This document shows, piece after piece, positions 36,807-46,792 of a stretch of DNA of 64,000 bases. The DNA is from an uncultured Prevotella sp. (lineage in GTDB: Bacteria > Bacteroidota > Bacteroidia > Bacteroidales > Bacteroidaceae): NCBI GenBank assembly GCA_946548085.1, contig CAMNPN010000090.1:22662-86661 (forward strand), written 5' to 3'. Position numbers and translations under genes: made by a program. The notes below the pieces were generated by a model, which saw nothing but the letters and a program-made list of their open reading frames with translations, had not been told where the DNA came from and searched no databases. The first letter of the stretch is position 1, and each line of letters starts with the position of its first letter.

Positions 36807-37317
36807 AACAGAAACGTGCCTGCAAAGTGCAGGATTATGCCCTTTGGCGATAGAGGCACTGTCACCCTCTCGTCCGCCAAAGACTACTCTCTTATCGTCT
36901 TCAGTTGGCGTATTCTCTTCATGCCTCATCCGTCATCTCGGTTTTCACTAACGGGATTCCTTTCCATTCCGATTTCCACTCTCCTTTCAGCCGAACGCCC
37001 TGGTAGACAGCGCATTACGCCTCCGCTGAAAGGGAAACCCGCTCTTCTGGCACCGGCGTTTCATACAGTTGGAATTTCTAATGCAGGCATAAAAACAGAG
37101 CATTTAAATTTTGCTGTAAAGATAGCGACTATCTGGCAGATTACCAAATAAAAAACCACTTATTCTGTTTTTTAGTGTGCGATTTTATACACTTATTCCG
37201 GTTTGTGCCTGCTAAATATAACCATTTATTCGGTTTGGAATTGTCCTTTTTGACTCTATGTTTATAGATTGTCTATAGATATGTCCCCCATAGCTATTTG
37301 ATTTTTTCCTTAATTCT

Positions 37318-37391
37318 CTTGGTTGTTTTAGAAATATTTCTTAACTTTGTACCCGCCTAAGCCAGCCCTCTTTCTTGGTGAAAGGGCGGGT
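37318..37391 (+). promoter_or_regulatory. Promoter and leader hairpin of the BACON/M64 gene
   Basis: CTTG (37318-37321) lies 20 bases before TAACTTTG (37342-37349). Right after the predicted start of transcription, CCCTCTTTC (37366-37374) can pair with GAAAGGG (37380-37386), with ACCCG/CGGGT extending outside. The hairpin lies about 55 bases before the start codon. Confidence 0.65.
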
Positions 37392-37442
37392 CGATGACAT
37401 TGATGGAATCCTAAAGTATAATTACTAATAACAAAAAGGTAT

Positions 37443-40400
37443 ATGAAGAAAAAGCTTTTTGCACTGGTATTGGCCGTACTGCTGCCTATTGGCCTTTTGG
37501 CAGGCTCCGGTGATGTGAATGGCGACGGAAAGATTGATGCCGCTGACATCGTTGAGTTGTTAAGTTACATAGAAGATAGAGATCATCCTTCTTCACTTTT
37601 CAAGTTAGAGAATGCTGACTTGGACAGGGATGGAAAAGTGACTACAGATGATGTAGGTGTTTTGGCGAGGAAAATCCTGAAGCCTAATAAAGATTATATC
37701 CTTGCCTTAAGCAATGGAACTGTGGTCTTGGATAATGACCATCTGGAATTTGATGTCTATATGGAGACAGACCTGGATGCCAATAACATCAATATTGACG
37801 TGTCTGGTAATGACAATATGAGTATCTACTCACCCAATGGAAAAGAAAACACGAGTGAAGAAGGTGTATATAAGTGGCATTTCGAAGTATGGAGTGAACA
37901 GAAGAACTACTCTGGTAAAGATTGGGAGACTAAGATTTATTTCTATCATCTTGAAAAGAACATTCGAGACTCCATACAGGTTATCTACGAAAGTGGCGAA
38001 CAGCCTTCCTTCTCTGTCACACCTAAGGAAATAACCGTTGAGAATAAGGAACATGGTCGTGATCTCTTCATAGAACAGACAAAGAGTTATGAATGGTTAG
38101 ATGTCCAAGTAGAATATATCGGCAATGAAGAGGAATGGCTTGAGTTTTATTCTGAAGAGAATGGAAGATTACACTTCGGCTATAAAGAGAACTATACAGG
38201 TAAAGACCGAGTAGCTCAAATTATATTCAAGAATGAGGAGTACAACTTACAGGAATCGGTAACTGTCACCTGCAAAAGTGGCGAACAGCCTTCCTTGTCT
38301 GTTACACCTAAAGAAATAATTGTTGAGAATAAGGAATATCGTGATTTCTTTGTAGAACTGACAAAGAATTATGAATGGCTGGATGTCCAAGTAGAATATA
38401 TCGGCAATGAAGAGGAATGGCTTGAGCAGGGTGTTGAAGAGAATGGCAAATTACACTTCAGCTATAAGGAGAACTATACAGGTAAAGACCGAATAGCTCA
38501 AATTATATTCAAGAATGAGGAATATAACATACAGGAATCGGTAACTGTCACCTCCAAGGGGGGAGAACAGCCTTCCTTGTCTGTTACACCTAAAGAAATA
38601 ATTGTTGAGAATAAGGAATATCGTGATTTCTTTGTAGAACTAACAAAGAATTATGAATGGCTGGATGTCCAAGTAGAATATATCGGCAATGAAGAGGAAT
38701 GGCTTGAGCAGGGTAGTGATGAAAATGGCAAATTACACTTCATTTATAAGGAGAATTATACAGGTAAAGACCGAGTAGCTCAAATTATATTCAAGAATGA
38801 GAAGTATAACTTACAGGAATCGGTAACTGTCACTTCCAAGTGTGCTGATTGGGTGGAGATTCTGCCTGACGACCTGCCAGAGCGATATGTACGTGCCCAA
38901 AAGCGTGAATACAACCTAATAGGATTGCAGCCCGATTTTGTTACACATCGGATAGAATTCGGCATTGCTCTGCGGAAAGGTGGAATTAGCAGTTCTGAGG
39001 ATATCGGCTGTATGATTCTTGATAACGGAACAGAATGGCTGGAACAAGGTCCTATTACTATGGGTCATTGCAATCTCTCATATGAGCCAAACAAGACAGG
39101 CAAAGTAAAGACTTGTCGTGTAGTGCTATACGATAAGACTGTCGATATAAAGGAGGCTTATAAGGATACTATATATGTAAACTTACATCCTACTTATTTC
39201 CATGATGTTAACTTTGCTACTAGCCCAAATCACTTGAGTAATCACAGCAGTGTATTTATCCAGCCTGCTGGTGATGAAATAGACTTTATACTATATGGTG
39301 GAGCCGGAAAAGAAGTCAACGTTGACATGCAACCGCAACAGAGGGATGGAGTAAACTACGAACCTGGTTCTTCTGGCTATGTAGACTATATCCACCATGT
39401 GTCAACGGATGCTGTGGGTAACGACCTTCATATCCGCCTGCGTATTGATCCCAATGATACAGAAGATGAGCGATGGCAAGTTGTTAGTTTTCCTGTACGC
39501 AACACAGAAGGATGCCAATCACTAAATATTGGACAGGCTCCAAAGAGTGCTCCGTCAGCAGCCAAAATGCGACAGGCTTTAATAGACTTGTATAATGCTA
39601 CCGATGGCACTAACTGGTATCGCAATGAAGGGTGGTGTTCTGATAAGCCTTTGAGTCAATGGGATCTACTGGGTCTGTCTGGGCTAGGGGATTACGTTTA
39701 TGGTATTCCACTTAACGGCAATGCGATGGTTGGAACAATTCCTGAGAGTTTCACGACACTGATGGAGTCACGTTTTGACAATAATTTCAATCACAACCGC
39801 CTGTATGGTCGCATCCCTGATGCTGTCATTAACCATCCTAAGTGGTCACAGATTGGATGGGATGTTGTTATTCAGGACCTGTGGCCTGAAAAACGACTAT
39901 TGGAATATGATGACCTGAAACTGAAGCTTCCCACCTATGAAATAGACCACGTGAATGGCGATTTAAAAACCTCTGATGAGTTATTTGCCAAGAACAAGGT
40001 GAACGTGATAATGATTGGTACACCCAGCGAGGAGATGACCAACCTGCATTTGTCATACCATAATAAGGGCTATGGCACCATTGTTTCATCATACGACTGG
40101 CTTGGTGGCAAGCGTGAGGAATCAGTAGCTGCAGCAGAGGAATTCCCCATCAAGGATATCGACTTCGTATGGAAATGTCCGTGGGCAGATTATCAATTGA
40201 ATGGTTTAACGGCGATGGGAACATGGTATGTCTTCGATGACAAGTCTAATCTGCTGGCTTGCTATGTTCGTGACTGGGATATTCCTGAAGAGTGGTATGT
40301 CTCAAAAGTTGACTCCATCTGCCGTAAGTTCCTTGGAGAGCCGGAGGAGCATGAGGCCTATTCCGAGTACACGTCTACTGATAACTCGAAAGATGGTGAG

Positions 40401-41384
40401 GTAAAACAGCTTCAAAAGGCAACTGAAGGCAAGGGCATTGATATCGTGTTCTTGGGTGAGTGTTTCGTTGATAAAGAAATGGAAGACGGTGGCGAATATG
40501 ATAAGCAGATTGCTGCAGCCGTAGAACAGTTCTTTGACGAAGAACCCTACAAGTCGCTTCGCAGTCGCTTCAACGTCTATCAAGTCAGAGCCGTAGCAGC
40601 TAAGAATATGTATGGCAACAAAGCAACTTATGCCATCAAGGAAGATGATAGCAAAGCCTTTGAATATGCGAAGAAAGCTGTGGGTGAGGATGCTAAACTC
40701 ATGCTGGTGAATGTTATTTATAGAAATGGCGGCGGAGCTTCCTTGGATGTCAACAGGAGCTATTGCTCGATGTATGCTGACGGCTCCTATGTGGCTTACG
40801 ATCTTCAAGGCGGTCGTGTCATCAATCATGAAGGTGGAGGACATGGTATTGCACAGCTCATCGACGAGTATGTGGAAGGCAGTATGGCAGGGGCTGCACC
40901 CTCTGATGAGTATAAGAACAGCCTCGATGAGCAATATGCTGCCACAGGTTCTGGGGCTAACATCGACTGGCGCAGCGATCCGACACAGGTAAGATGGAAT
41001 CATTTCATCAATGACACCCGCTATGCCAACGAGCATATAGGAGTCTATGAAGGAGCGGTTTATGGTCTTGGGATGTATCGCCCGACGGAGAACAGCATGA
41101 TGCGCTATAACGACTGCGGTTTCAATGCCCCGAGCCGCGAGGCTATCTATAAGCGAGTGATGGAACTCTCGGAGGGTGACGATTGGGAGTATGACTATGA
41201 GACATTCGTGGCATTCGATGCGCCTGCCCGTGAGGCATACAAGGCGGCCCAGAGCAGAAGCGAATCTCGTGGTACTAGCGCTCAGCAGCGTCGTATCGAG
41301 TCTCGTCCACCTACTATATATAAAGGTACGTGGCGTGATGCTGGCAAATGTGAGAAGGTAGAATACTCAGTCAAATCAAAATGA
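37443..41384 (+). CDS. Giant secreted dockerin/BACON protein with M64-type peptidase domain
   Basis: This 1313-residue exported protein has a signal peptide (MKKKLFALVLAVLLPIGLLA) and then a dockerin-like pair of calcium loops (DVNGDGKIDAADI; DLDRDGKVTTDDV). About five BACON-type beta domains follow, three of them nearly identical (starts near residues 186, 281 and 375). Next is an LRR-cap-like segment (ALIDLYNATDGTNWYRNEGW). The C-terminal part resembles the IgA peptidase M64 family: NHEGGGHGIAQLIDEY (1128-1143). The zinc motif here is H1129-E1130-xxx-H1134, one residue longer than HExxH. It is likely a surface or secreted metallopeptidase with glycan- or mucin-binding repeats. The 41396 gene follows 11 bases later. 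Confidence 0.85.
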   Translation: MKKKLFALVLAVLLPIGLLAGSGDVNGDGKIDAADIVELLSYIEDRDHPSSLFKLENADLDRDGKVTTDDVGVLARKILKPNKDYILALSNGTVVLDNDHLEFDVYMETDLDANNINIDVSGNDNMSIYSPNGKENTSEEGVYKWHFEVWSEQKNYSGKDWETKIYFYHLEKNIRDSIQVIYESGEQPSFSVTPKEITVENKEHGRDLFIEQTKSYEWLDVQVEYIGNEEEWLEFYSEENGRLHFGYKENYTGKDRVAQIIFKNEEYNLQESVTVTCKSGEQPSLSVTPKEIIVENKEYRDFFVELTKNYEWLDVQVEYIGNEEEWLEQGVEENGKLHFSYKENYTGKDRIAQIIFKNEEYNIQESVTVTSKGGEQPSLSVTPKEIIVENKEYRDFFVELTKNYEWLDVQVEYIGNEEEWLEQGSDENGKLHFIYKENYTGKDRVAQIIFKNEKYNLQESVTVTSKCADWVEILPDDLPERYVRAQKREYNLIGLQPDFVTHRIEFGIALRKGGISSSEDIGCMILDNGTEWLEQGPITMGHCNLSYEPNKTGKVKTCRVVLYDKTVDIKEAYKDTIYVNLHPTYFHDVNFATSPNHLSNHSSVFIQPAGDEIDFILYGGAGKEVNVDMQPQQRDGVNYEPGSSGYVDYIHHVSTDAVGNDLHIRLRIDPNDTEDERWQVVSFPVRNTEGCQSLNIGQAPKSAPSAAKMRQALIDLYNATDGTNWYRNEGWCSDKPLSQWDLLGLSGLGDYVYGIPLNGNAMVGTIPESFTTLMESRFDNNFNHNRLYGRIPDAVINHPKWSQIGWDVVIQDLWPEKRLLEYDDLKLKLPTYEIDHVNGDLKTSDELFAKNKVNVIMIGTPSEEMTNLHLSYHNKGYGTIVSSYDWLGGKREESVAAAEEFPIKDIDFVWKCPWADYQLNGLTAMGTWYVFDDKSNLLACYVRDWDIPEEWYVSKVDSICRKFLGEPEEHEAYSEYTSTDNSKDGEVKQLQKATEGKGIDIVFLGECFVDKEMEDGGEYDKQIAAAVEQFFDEEPYKSLRSRFNVYQVRAVAAKNMYGNKATYAIKEDDSKAFEYAKKAVGEDAKLMLVNVIYRNGGGASLDVNRSYCSMYADGSYVAYDLQGGRVINHEGGGHGIAQLIDEYVEGSMAGAAPSDEYKNSLDEQYAATGSGANIDWRSDPTQVRWNHFINDTRYANEHIGVYEGAVYGLGMYRPTENSMMRYNDCGFNAPSREAIYKRVMELSEGDDWEYDYETFVAFDAPAREAYKAAQSRSESRGTSAQQRRIESRPPTIYKGTWRDAGKCEKVEYSVKSK
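37998..38846 (+). repeat. Three tandem ~284-base repeats encoding BACON domains
   Basis: Units begin with GAACAGCCTTCCTT at 37998, 38283 and 38565, giving lengths of 285 and 282 bases. The second and third are nearly identical in sequence, which points to recent duplication or gene conversion. Confidence 0.9.
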
Positions 41385-41395
41385 ATGGTAATAAT

Positions 41396-42328
41396 ATGAA
41401 GAAAAAGTTTTTTGTACTTGCATTGGTTTTATTGCTGCCCATCCGGCTTATGGCTGGTTCTGGCGATGCCAACAATGATGGTAAGGTTGATGTCGCTGAC
41501 ATCGTGGAGATTGTTAATTACATTCTAAAGAGTCCTTCTGAGAATTTCATAGAAGCTAATGCAGATGTCGATGAAGATGGGAACATTGATAAAGGTGATG
41601 TAGAGTTGATTGCTAACTATCTGCTGAATGTCGCTCCAAAGACCCTCAAGGAACTAAAGGGACAGGTGAATTTAGGTAGTAACTTCAGTAAATACCTTGG
41701 CTGGTATGTGGATGGAGAAGGATATATCTCCAGTAGCGATGCCGATGCTGTTGGCCGTATATGCTATATTAGTACAAGTGATGTGGATATCGCTTTTGCA
41801 GGTAGTAGGATACTTGTCTTAGCAAATACGGATATAACTGATGAACATGGAATCACTTGGGGGGTATATGGTGAGTTTATGAATCTTAATGCAACGAAGG
41901 AACCGGATGGACTTTGCGGTTATAACAATACGAATACGCTCCAAGTTCATGGTCACGGAAGAAAAGAAAGGGATGCTTCTGGGATAAGAGTCGAATATGA
42001 AGGTGGTTATCCTGCTGCTTGCTATGCTTGGAACTTCGCAGGAGAGAAACCCATAGGTGCCACTCATTGGTTCTTACCATCGTACGCTCAATGGAAAAAA
42101 ATGATAAGTGTTGCAAGGCAAAGTGGAACAGGGCAACTAACATCTGGTTTGAGCTATTGGTCAAGTACCGACAATAGTGGAAATCGAGCCTATTTGTTTG
42201 CTTTGAAAATGTCAGGAGATAATCCTAAAGACTATACGCTAAATTTAGATCCGGACTATGAGGAATCTTGGATAAAGACTTGGGAGGAATGGTCTAAGTA
42301 TTGTGTTCGTGCCTGCTATGTTTATTAG
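41396..42328 (+). CDS. Secreted dockerin-like protein with DUF1566/FISUMP-like domain
   Basis: This 310-residue protein starts MKKKFFVLALVLLLPIRLMA, very similar to the preceding signal peptide. A dockerin-like pair follows (DANNDGKVDVADI; DVDEDGNIDKGDV). The C-terminal domain has WFLPSYAQWKKMI and SYWSSTDNSGNRAYLFAL, the pattern of the DUF1566/Fibrobacter major-domain fold. It is 11 bases after the M64 gene and shares the N-terminal half, so the two probably arose by shuffling and are co-transcribed. An upstream ATG at 41381 is less likely because the signal peptide starts at 41396. Confidence 0.82.
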   Translation: MKKKFFVLALVLLLPIRLMAGSGDANNDGKVDVADIVEIVNYILKSPSENFIEANADVDEDGNIDKGDVELIANYLLNVAPKTLKELKGQVNLGSNFSKYLGWYVDGEGYISSSDADAVGRICYISTSDVDIAFAGSRILVLANTDITDEHGITWGVYGEFMNLNATKEPDGLCGYNNTNTLQVHGHGRKERDASGIRVEYEGGYPAACYAWNFAGEKPIGATHWFLPSYAQWKKMISVARQSGTGQLTSGLSYWSSTDNSGNRAYLFALKMSGDNPKDYTLNLDPDYEESWIKTWEEWSKYCVRACYVY

Positions 42329-42400
42329 TTGGTTATGACATATTGTTGTTAAAGAATTCTTGACGGATTGTTTGGATTCTGACAGTTCCTAGAAACAAAA

Positions 42401-42437
42401 AGCAGGCCCGATGATTATGAATGTCATCGTGCCTGCT
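42401..42437. terminator. Bidirectional terminator
   Basis: AGCAGGCCCGATGA and TCATCGTGCCTGCT form a stem with one mismatch. On the minus strand the tail TTTTTGTTT is good, serving the ABC ATPase gene; on the plus strand GCTTTCTT is weaker and serves the dockerin gene. Confidence 0.85.
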
Positions 42438-42456
42438 GCTTTCTTCAGACTTTCAT

Positions 42457-43188
42457 TTAGCCTTCAGTCTCGAAGTAGTTCTCCAACTCCGTCCTGGCGC
42501 TGCCGTCTGTGTTTGGCAGGTCTTTAACGACACATCCTTTTTCCAATAAGGTGATGCGAGTGGATATGTCGACGGTGTGCTGCAGGTTGTGCGACGAGAT
42601 CAGGATGGTGGCTCCCGTCTCACGGTTGTAGTTGGTGAGCACGTGCTTGAGGATGTTCTGCGACGAGGGGTCGAGGAAGTTGAAAGGCTCATCGAGGATG
42701 ACTAACTGCGGGCGATTGAAGAGGGCGGCGATGATACCAACCTTCTGGCGGTTGCCTGCCGAGAGGTTGCGGATGAGCTTCTTCTGTCCGAATACTTCGC
42801 CAGAAGTAAATCGCTCGTACTGCTTGAGTCGCTCGTCGACCTCTTCCTGAGTGATGTTGCTAATCTTGCCCAGAAAGGCGAAATACTCCTCAGGTGTGAG
42901 GAAATCGATAAGGAAACTGTCGTCGATATACGCTCCCGTCTTGTCTTTCCATGCTTCAGACTCGGCAGGGTTGATCGCTACAGTATCCTCCCCGGAAGAG
43001 GAGAATTGAAGAACGACTTTTCCTTCGTCGGGCTTCAGCAGGTCGAGGAGCATACGGAAGAGGGTGGTCTTGCCTGCTCCGTTGTTGCCTACGAGGCCAA
43101 GGATATCACCATCGTTGATGGTCAGCGAAGGGATATCACAGGCAATGGTCTCGCCAAAGCGTTTCTCTAAGGAGTCTATTCTAATCAT
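42457..43188 (-). CDS. ABC transporter ATP-binding protein
   Basis: This 243-residue ATPase has Walker A GNNGAGKTTLF (about 35-45), signature LSAGNRQKVGI and Walker B LVILDEPFNFLD. It resembles ATPases that work with ABC-2 type permeases, but no permease gene is adjacent. A short extra stretch (VVLQFSSSGEDTVAINP) sits before the Q-loop region and is coded by a small GGAGGA/TCCTCT palindrome near 42990-43010. It is downstream of secA with a palindromic spacer between. Confidence 0.88.
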   Translation of the reverse strand: MIRIDSLEKRFGETIACDIPSLTINDGDILGLVGNNGAGKTTLFRMLLDLLKPDEGKVVLQFSSSGEDTVAINPAESEAWKDKTGAYIDDSFLIDFLTPEEYFAFLGKISNITQEEVDERLKQYERFTSGEVFGQKKLIRNLSAGNRQKVGIIAALFNRPQLVILDEPFNFLDPSSQNILKHVLTNYNRETGATILISSHNLQHTVDISTRITLLEKGCVVKDLPNTDGSARTELENYFETEG

Positions 43189-43213
43189 AGTTCTATGGAG
43201 TTGTTCTTTTTTT

Positions 43214-43270
43214 CTAAGGAGAGAGGGAGAAGAGGAGTTTTTTTTACTCCTTTACTCCTTAACTCCTTAG
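43214..43270. repeat. CTAAGGAG/CTCCTTAG semi-palindrome between secA and the ABC gene
   Basis: CTAAGGAG (43214-43221) pairs with CTCCTTAG (43263-43270), and GAGGAGT units pair with ACTCCTT units inside. The class of sequence is the same as the in-gene elements, here in an intergenic position. It could act as a terminator after secA. Confidence 0.7.
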
Positions 43271-43285
43271 ACAACGATTATCTCC

Positions 43286-46200
43286 TCAGACGATACCTCG
43301 GCCGTGGCAGTTCTTGAACTTCTTACCAGAGCCACAGGGACAGGGATCATTGCGGCCAGGCAGCTTGTCCTTGATGACAGGTGTGCGAGGCTGCTGGGCA
43401 CGGGTATCCTGCTGGGCTGCAGCCTGCTGATTGCGGTCAACGAGCTGCTCCTCGCCAATCTGCTGCTTCGACTCGGTGTACTGCTGGCGCTGGGTGCGCT
43501 GCTCAGGGGCAGCCTCCTGCACCTGCTGCTGCATCTCAGGAATCTGGACGCGGGTGAGAATCGAACAGATGCGGTTGTACATCTCGTTGATCATTGCATC
43601 CCACACCTTTGCCGACTCAAGCTTGAAGATGAGCAGCGGGTCTTTCTGCTCGTAAGAGGCATTCTGCACAGAGTGCTTCAGCTCGTCGAGCTGGCGTAGG
43701 TTCTCCTTCCATGAGTCGTCGATGATATGCAGAAGGATGCTCTTCTCGAACTCCTTGACCACCGACTTCGAGTCTGTGTCGTAGGCCTCCTTGAGGTTAC
43801 AAGGGATGTTGTACATCCGTCGGCCATCAGTCAGCGGCACCATGATTCTTTCATACATATGTCCCTGGGCCTCATACACCTGCTTGATGATGGGCTGGGC
43901 AACGGTCTGTACACGCTCCGTACGGCGGTTGAAGTTCTCGATGACAGCCTGGAAGGCATTCTCCGTGAGCTGTTCACGGGGTTGGTTGACATATTCTTCG
44001 CTCGTGAAGGGCACCTCCATCGACAGCACATGCAGGAATTCTTCCTTGCAGCCTTGATAGTCTGCAGAATTCTCGATAATGTTTACCACACGGTCCCAGA
44101 TGATGTTTGCGATATCCATGCCGATACGCTCGCCCATCAGGGCATGACGGCGCTTCTCGTAGATGACGGTACGCTGCTTGTTCATCACGTCGTCGTATTC
44201 AATCAGTCGTTTACGGATACCGAAGTTGTTCTCCTCAACTTTCTTCTGAGCGCGCTCGATGCTCTTCGAGATCATGGGCGACTCAATCATTTCTCCATCC
44301 TTGAAGCCAAGCTTATCCATGACAGAGGCGATACGCTCTGAGGCGAACAGACGCATCAGCTTGTCTTCGAGCGAGACAAAGAATACGGAACTTCCCGGGT
44401 CACCCTGACGACCGGCACGACCACGCAGCTGACGGTCTACACGGCGGCTCTCATGACGCTCTGTACCAATGATGGCCAGACCGCCGGCAGCCTTCACTTC
44501 TGGCGAAAGTTTGATATCGGTACCACGGCCAGCCATGTTCGTGGCGATGGTTACAGCGCCCTTACCATTGGTAGACTGTCCGGCGAGGGCCACGATGTCG
44601 GCCTCTTTCTGGTGTAGTTTCGCATTCAGTACCTGATGGGGTATACCCTCACGCTTGCCGGTCTCGGGATTGACATACATATCCAGCATACGGCTGAGCA
44701 ACTCTGATATCTCCACCGAAGTGGTACCGATCAGCGTCGGGCGGCCTTGATTGCGCATCTTCACAATCTCTTCGATGACGGCACGGTATTTCTCACGGGC
44801 CGTCTTATAGACACGGTCGTCCTGGTCGTTGCGGATGACGGGACGGTTGGTGGGAATCTCCACCACATCGAGCTTATAGATGTCCCAGAACTCACCGGCC
44901 TCCGTCGAGGCTGTACCAGTCATACCTGCCAGCTTATGATACATGCGGAAGTAGTTCTGCAGGGTGATGGTGGCAAAAGTCTGGGTGGCTGCCTCAACCT
45001 TCACATGCTCCTTGGCCTCCACAGCCTGGTGGAGTCCGTCGCTCCAGCGACGGCCTTCCATGATGCGGCCTGTCTGCTCGTCGACAATCTTCACCTCACC
45101 GTCGATGACCACATATTCGTCGTCCTTATTAAACATGCAGTAGGCCTTCAGTAGTTGTTGCAGGGTATGTACACGCTCAGACTGCACGGCATAGTGGTTG
45201 AGCATCTCGTCTTTCTTGTCGAGACGCTCCTGGTCGCTGAGGCTTGTCTCTGCTTCCAGGGCAGAGAGCTGCGATGTGATATCGGGGAGCACAAAGAGCT
45301 CTGCATCGTTTACCTGCTTGGCCAACCAGCCGGTGCCTTTGTCTGTCAGGTCGCAGGAGTTCAACTTCTCGTCTACTACGAAATACAGAGGCTCGATACA
45401 CTCTGGCATGCGGCGGTTGTTGTTCTCCATATAGATCTCCTCCGTTTTGAGCATGCCGGCCTTGATACCCTCTTCAGAGAGGTATTTGATCAGCGGCTTG
45501 TTCTTAGGCAAGGCTTTATGTGAACGATAGAGTGACAGGAAACCAGCATCGAGCTTCTCCTGACCCTCTTTCTTGTTGCCGGCCTCGATGAGTCTGTTAC
45601 CCTCGGTGATGAGGGTCTTCGCATCTGCCAGATATTGAGTGGCCAACTGGCGCTGTACGCCAACGAGGCGCTCTACCAGGGGCTGGTATTCCTCAAACAT
45701 CTGGTCGTCACCTTTGGGCACAGGACCAGAGATAATAAGAGGTGTACGTGCATCGTCGATCAACACAGAGTCGACCTCGTCGACAATGGCATAGTTGTGT
45801 GAGCGCTGCACGAGGTCGGCAGGCGAGATGGCCATATTGTCACGCAGGTAGTCGAAACCAAACTCATTGTTCGTTCCGAAGGTGATATCTGCCTGGTAGG
45901 CACGACGGCGGGCCTCAGAATTGGGCTGGTGCTTGTCGATGCAGTCCACGCTTAGGCCATGGAACATGTAAAGCGGACCCATCCATTCGGAGTCACGCTT
46001 GGCCAGGTAGTCGTTCACTGTCACTACATGGACTCCATTGCCTGTCAGGGCATTCAAGAACACAGGAAGTGTAGCAACGAGGGTCTTACCCTCACCAGTG
46101 GCCATCTCGGCGATCTTTCCCTGATGGAGCACGACGCCGCCGAAGAGCTGAACGTCGTAGTGGATCATCTCCCATTTCAGGTCGTTGCCGCCCGCAGTCC

Positions 46201-46678
46201 AGTGATTATGGTAAATGGCCTTGTCACCGTCGATGGTGATGAAGTCCTTACGGGGATCAGCTGCCAACTCACGGTCGAAGTCTGTGGCTGTGACGATGGT
46301 CTCCTCGTTCTGGGCAAACCGCCTGGCTGTCTCCTTAACGATGGCGAACACTTCAGGCATCACCTCGTCGAGAGCTTTCTCGTAGATGTCGAGAATCTCC
46401 TTCTCTATCTTGTCTATCTGTGCAAAGATGTCTGCACGCTCATCGATGGGCGTGTCTTCAATCTTTGCCTTCAACTCTGCGATACGGGCTTTCTGCTCCG
46501 TGGCAGTGGCCTGTACCTGTTCGCGAATCTCCTTTGAACGCTGACGTAGCGCGTCGTTATCCAGTTGCTCAATCTTCGGCGAGACGGCTTTCACCTTCTC
46601 TACCAATGGTTGGATAAGCTTCATGTCGCGGGTGGACTTGTCGCCAAACAGCGACTTCAAGAACTTGTTGAAATTCAT
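43286..46678 (-). CDS. secA: Preprotein translocase ATPase SecA
   Basis: This 1130-residue SecA has Walker A ATGEGKT (193-199), [15 protein letters not shown], the helicase-like [13 protein letters not shown] and [11 protein letters not shown] motifs. The C-terminus has a Gln-rich linker and the SEC-C zinc motif [16 protein letters not shown]. It is longer than E. coli SecA, mainly by an insert after the first nucleotide-binding part, as usual in Bacteroidetes. It drives Sec export at the inner membrane. Leader micro-repeats of the GTAAAT type precede the ATG. Confidence 0.98.
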   Translation of the reverse strand: MNFNKFLKSLFGDKSTRDMKLIQPLVEKVKAVSPKIEQLDNDALRQRSKEIREQVQATATEQKARIAELKAKIEDTPIDERADIFAQIDKIEKEILDIYEKALDEVMPEVFAIVKETARRFAQNEETIVTATDFDRELAADPRKDFITIDGDKAIYHNHWTAGGNDLKWEMIHYDVQLFGGVVLHQGKIAEMATGEGKTLVATLPVFLNALTGNGVHVVTVNDYLAKRDSEWMGPLYMFHGLSVDCIDKHQPNSEARRRAYQADITFGTNNEFGFDYLRDNMAISPADLVQRSHNYAIVDEVDSVLIDDARTPLIISGPVPKGDDQMFEEYQPLVERLVGVQRQLATQYLADAKTLITEGNRLIEAGNKKEGQEKLDAGFLSLYRSHKALPKNKPLIKYLSEEGIKAGMLKTEEIYMENNNRRMPECIEPLYFVVDEKLNSCDLTDKGTGWLAKQVNDAELFVLPDITSQLSALEAETSLSDQERLDKKDEMLNHYAVQSERVHTLQQLLKAYCMFNKDDEYVVIDGEVKIVDEQTGRIMEGRRWSDGLHQAVEAKEHVKVEAATQTFATITLQNYFRMYHKLAGMTGTASTEAGEFWDIYKLDVVEIPTNRPVIRNDQDDRVYKTAREKYRAVIEEIVKMRNQGRPTLIGTTSVEISELLSRMLDMYVNPETGKREGIPHQVLNAKLHQKEADIVALAGQSTNGKGAVTIATNMAGRGTDIKLSPEVKAAGGLAIIGTERHESRRVDRQLRGRAGRQGDPGSSVFFVSLEDKLMRLFASERIASVMDKLGFKDGEMIESPMISKSIERAQKKVEENNFGIRKRLIEYDDVMNKQRTVIYEKRRHALMGERIGMDIANIIWDRVVNIIENSADYQGCKEEFLHVLSMEVPFTSEEYVNQPREQLTENAFQAVIENFNRRTERVQTVAQPIIKQVYEAQGHMYERIMVPLTDGRRMYNIPCNLKEAYDTDSKSVVKEFEKSILLHIIDDSWKENLRQLDELKHSVQNASYEQKDPLLIFKLESAKVWDAMINEMYNRICSILTRVQIPEMQQQVQEAAPEQRTQRQQYTESKQQIGEEQLVDRNQQAAAQQDTRAQQPRTPVIKDKLPGRNDPCPCGSGKKFKNCHGRGIV

Positions 46679-46680
46679 CT

Positions 46681-46708
46681 ATTTATTTACGATTTACTAA
46701 TTTACTAT
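46681..46708 (-). repeat. GTAAAT-type micro-repeat in the secA leader
   Basis: On the minus strand AGTAAATTAGTAAATCGTAAAT lies directly before the secA ATG (units AGTAAATT, AGTAAAT, CGTAAAT). The same wording precedes yebC and the PpiD-like gene. Confidence 0.65.
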
Positions 46709-46731
46709 TATAATATATCAAAAAACGGGTG

Positions 46732-46739
46732 CAAAGATA
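46732..46739 (-). promoter_or_regulatory. Promoter -7 box for secA
   Basis: The minus strand reads TATCTTTG. The leader would be about 47 bases and is filled by the GTAAAT repeat. No convincing -33 box. Confidence 0.6.
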
Positions 46740-46792
46740 CGAATTTATTTCCGTATTTTTGCTTACCTTTTCACTTTTTTACTATTTTACCT

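Larger units (their letters stand above)
36439..37317. other. Gene-free interval with several repeat families
   Basis: No credible gene lies between the feoB and BACON/M64 promoters. The interval holds a tandem palindrome array (36742-36806), two copies of a CCTTTCAGC hairpin (36617-36667; 36982-37032) and three copies of an ACTTATTC-type motif (about 37153, 37188, 37223). It could be a graveyard of small repeats or a regulatory/structural locus. Confidence 0.6.

Noticed and set aside
36798..37151. 117-codon frame in the feoB-M64 interval
   Set aside because: GTG start inside the tandem palindrome array and no protein-like pattern; the DNA is better explained by repeats.
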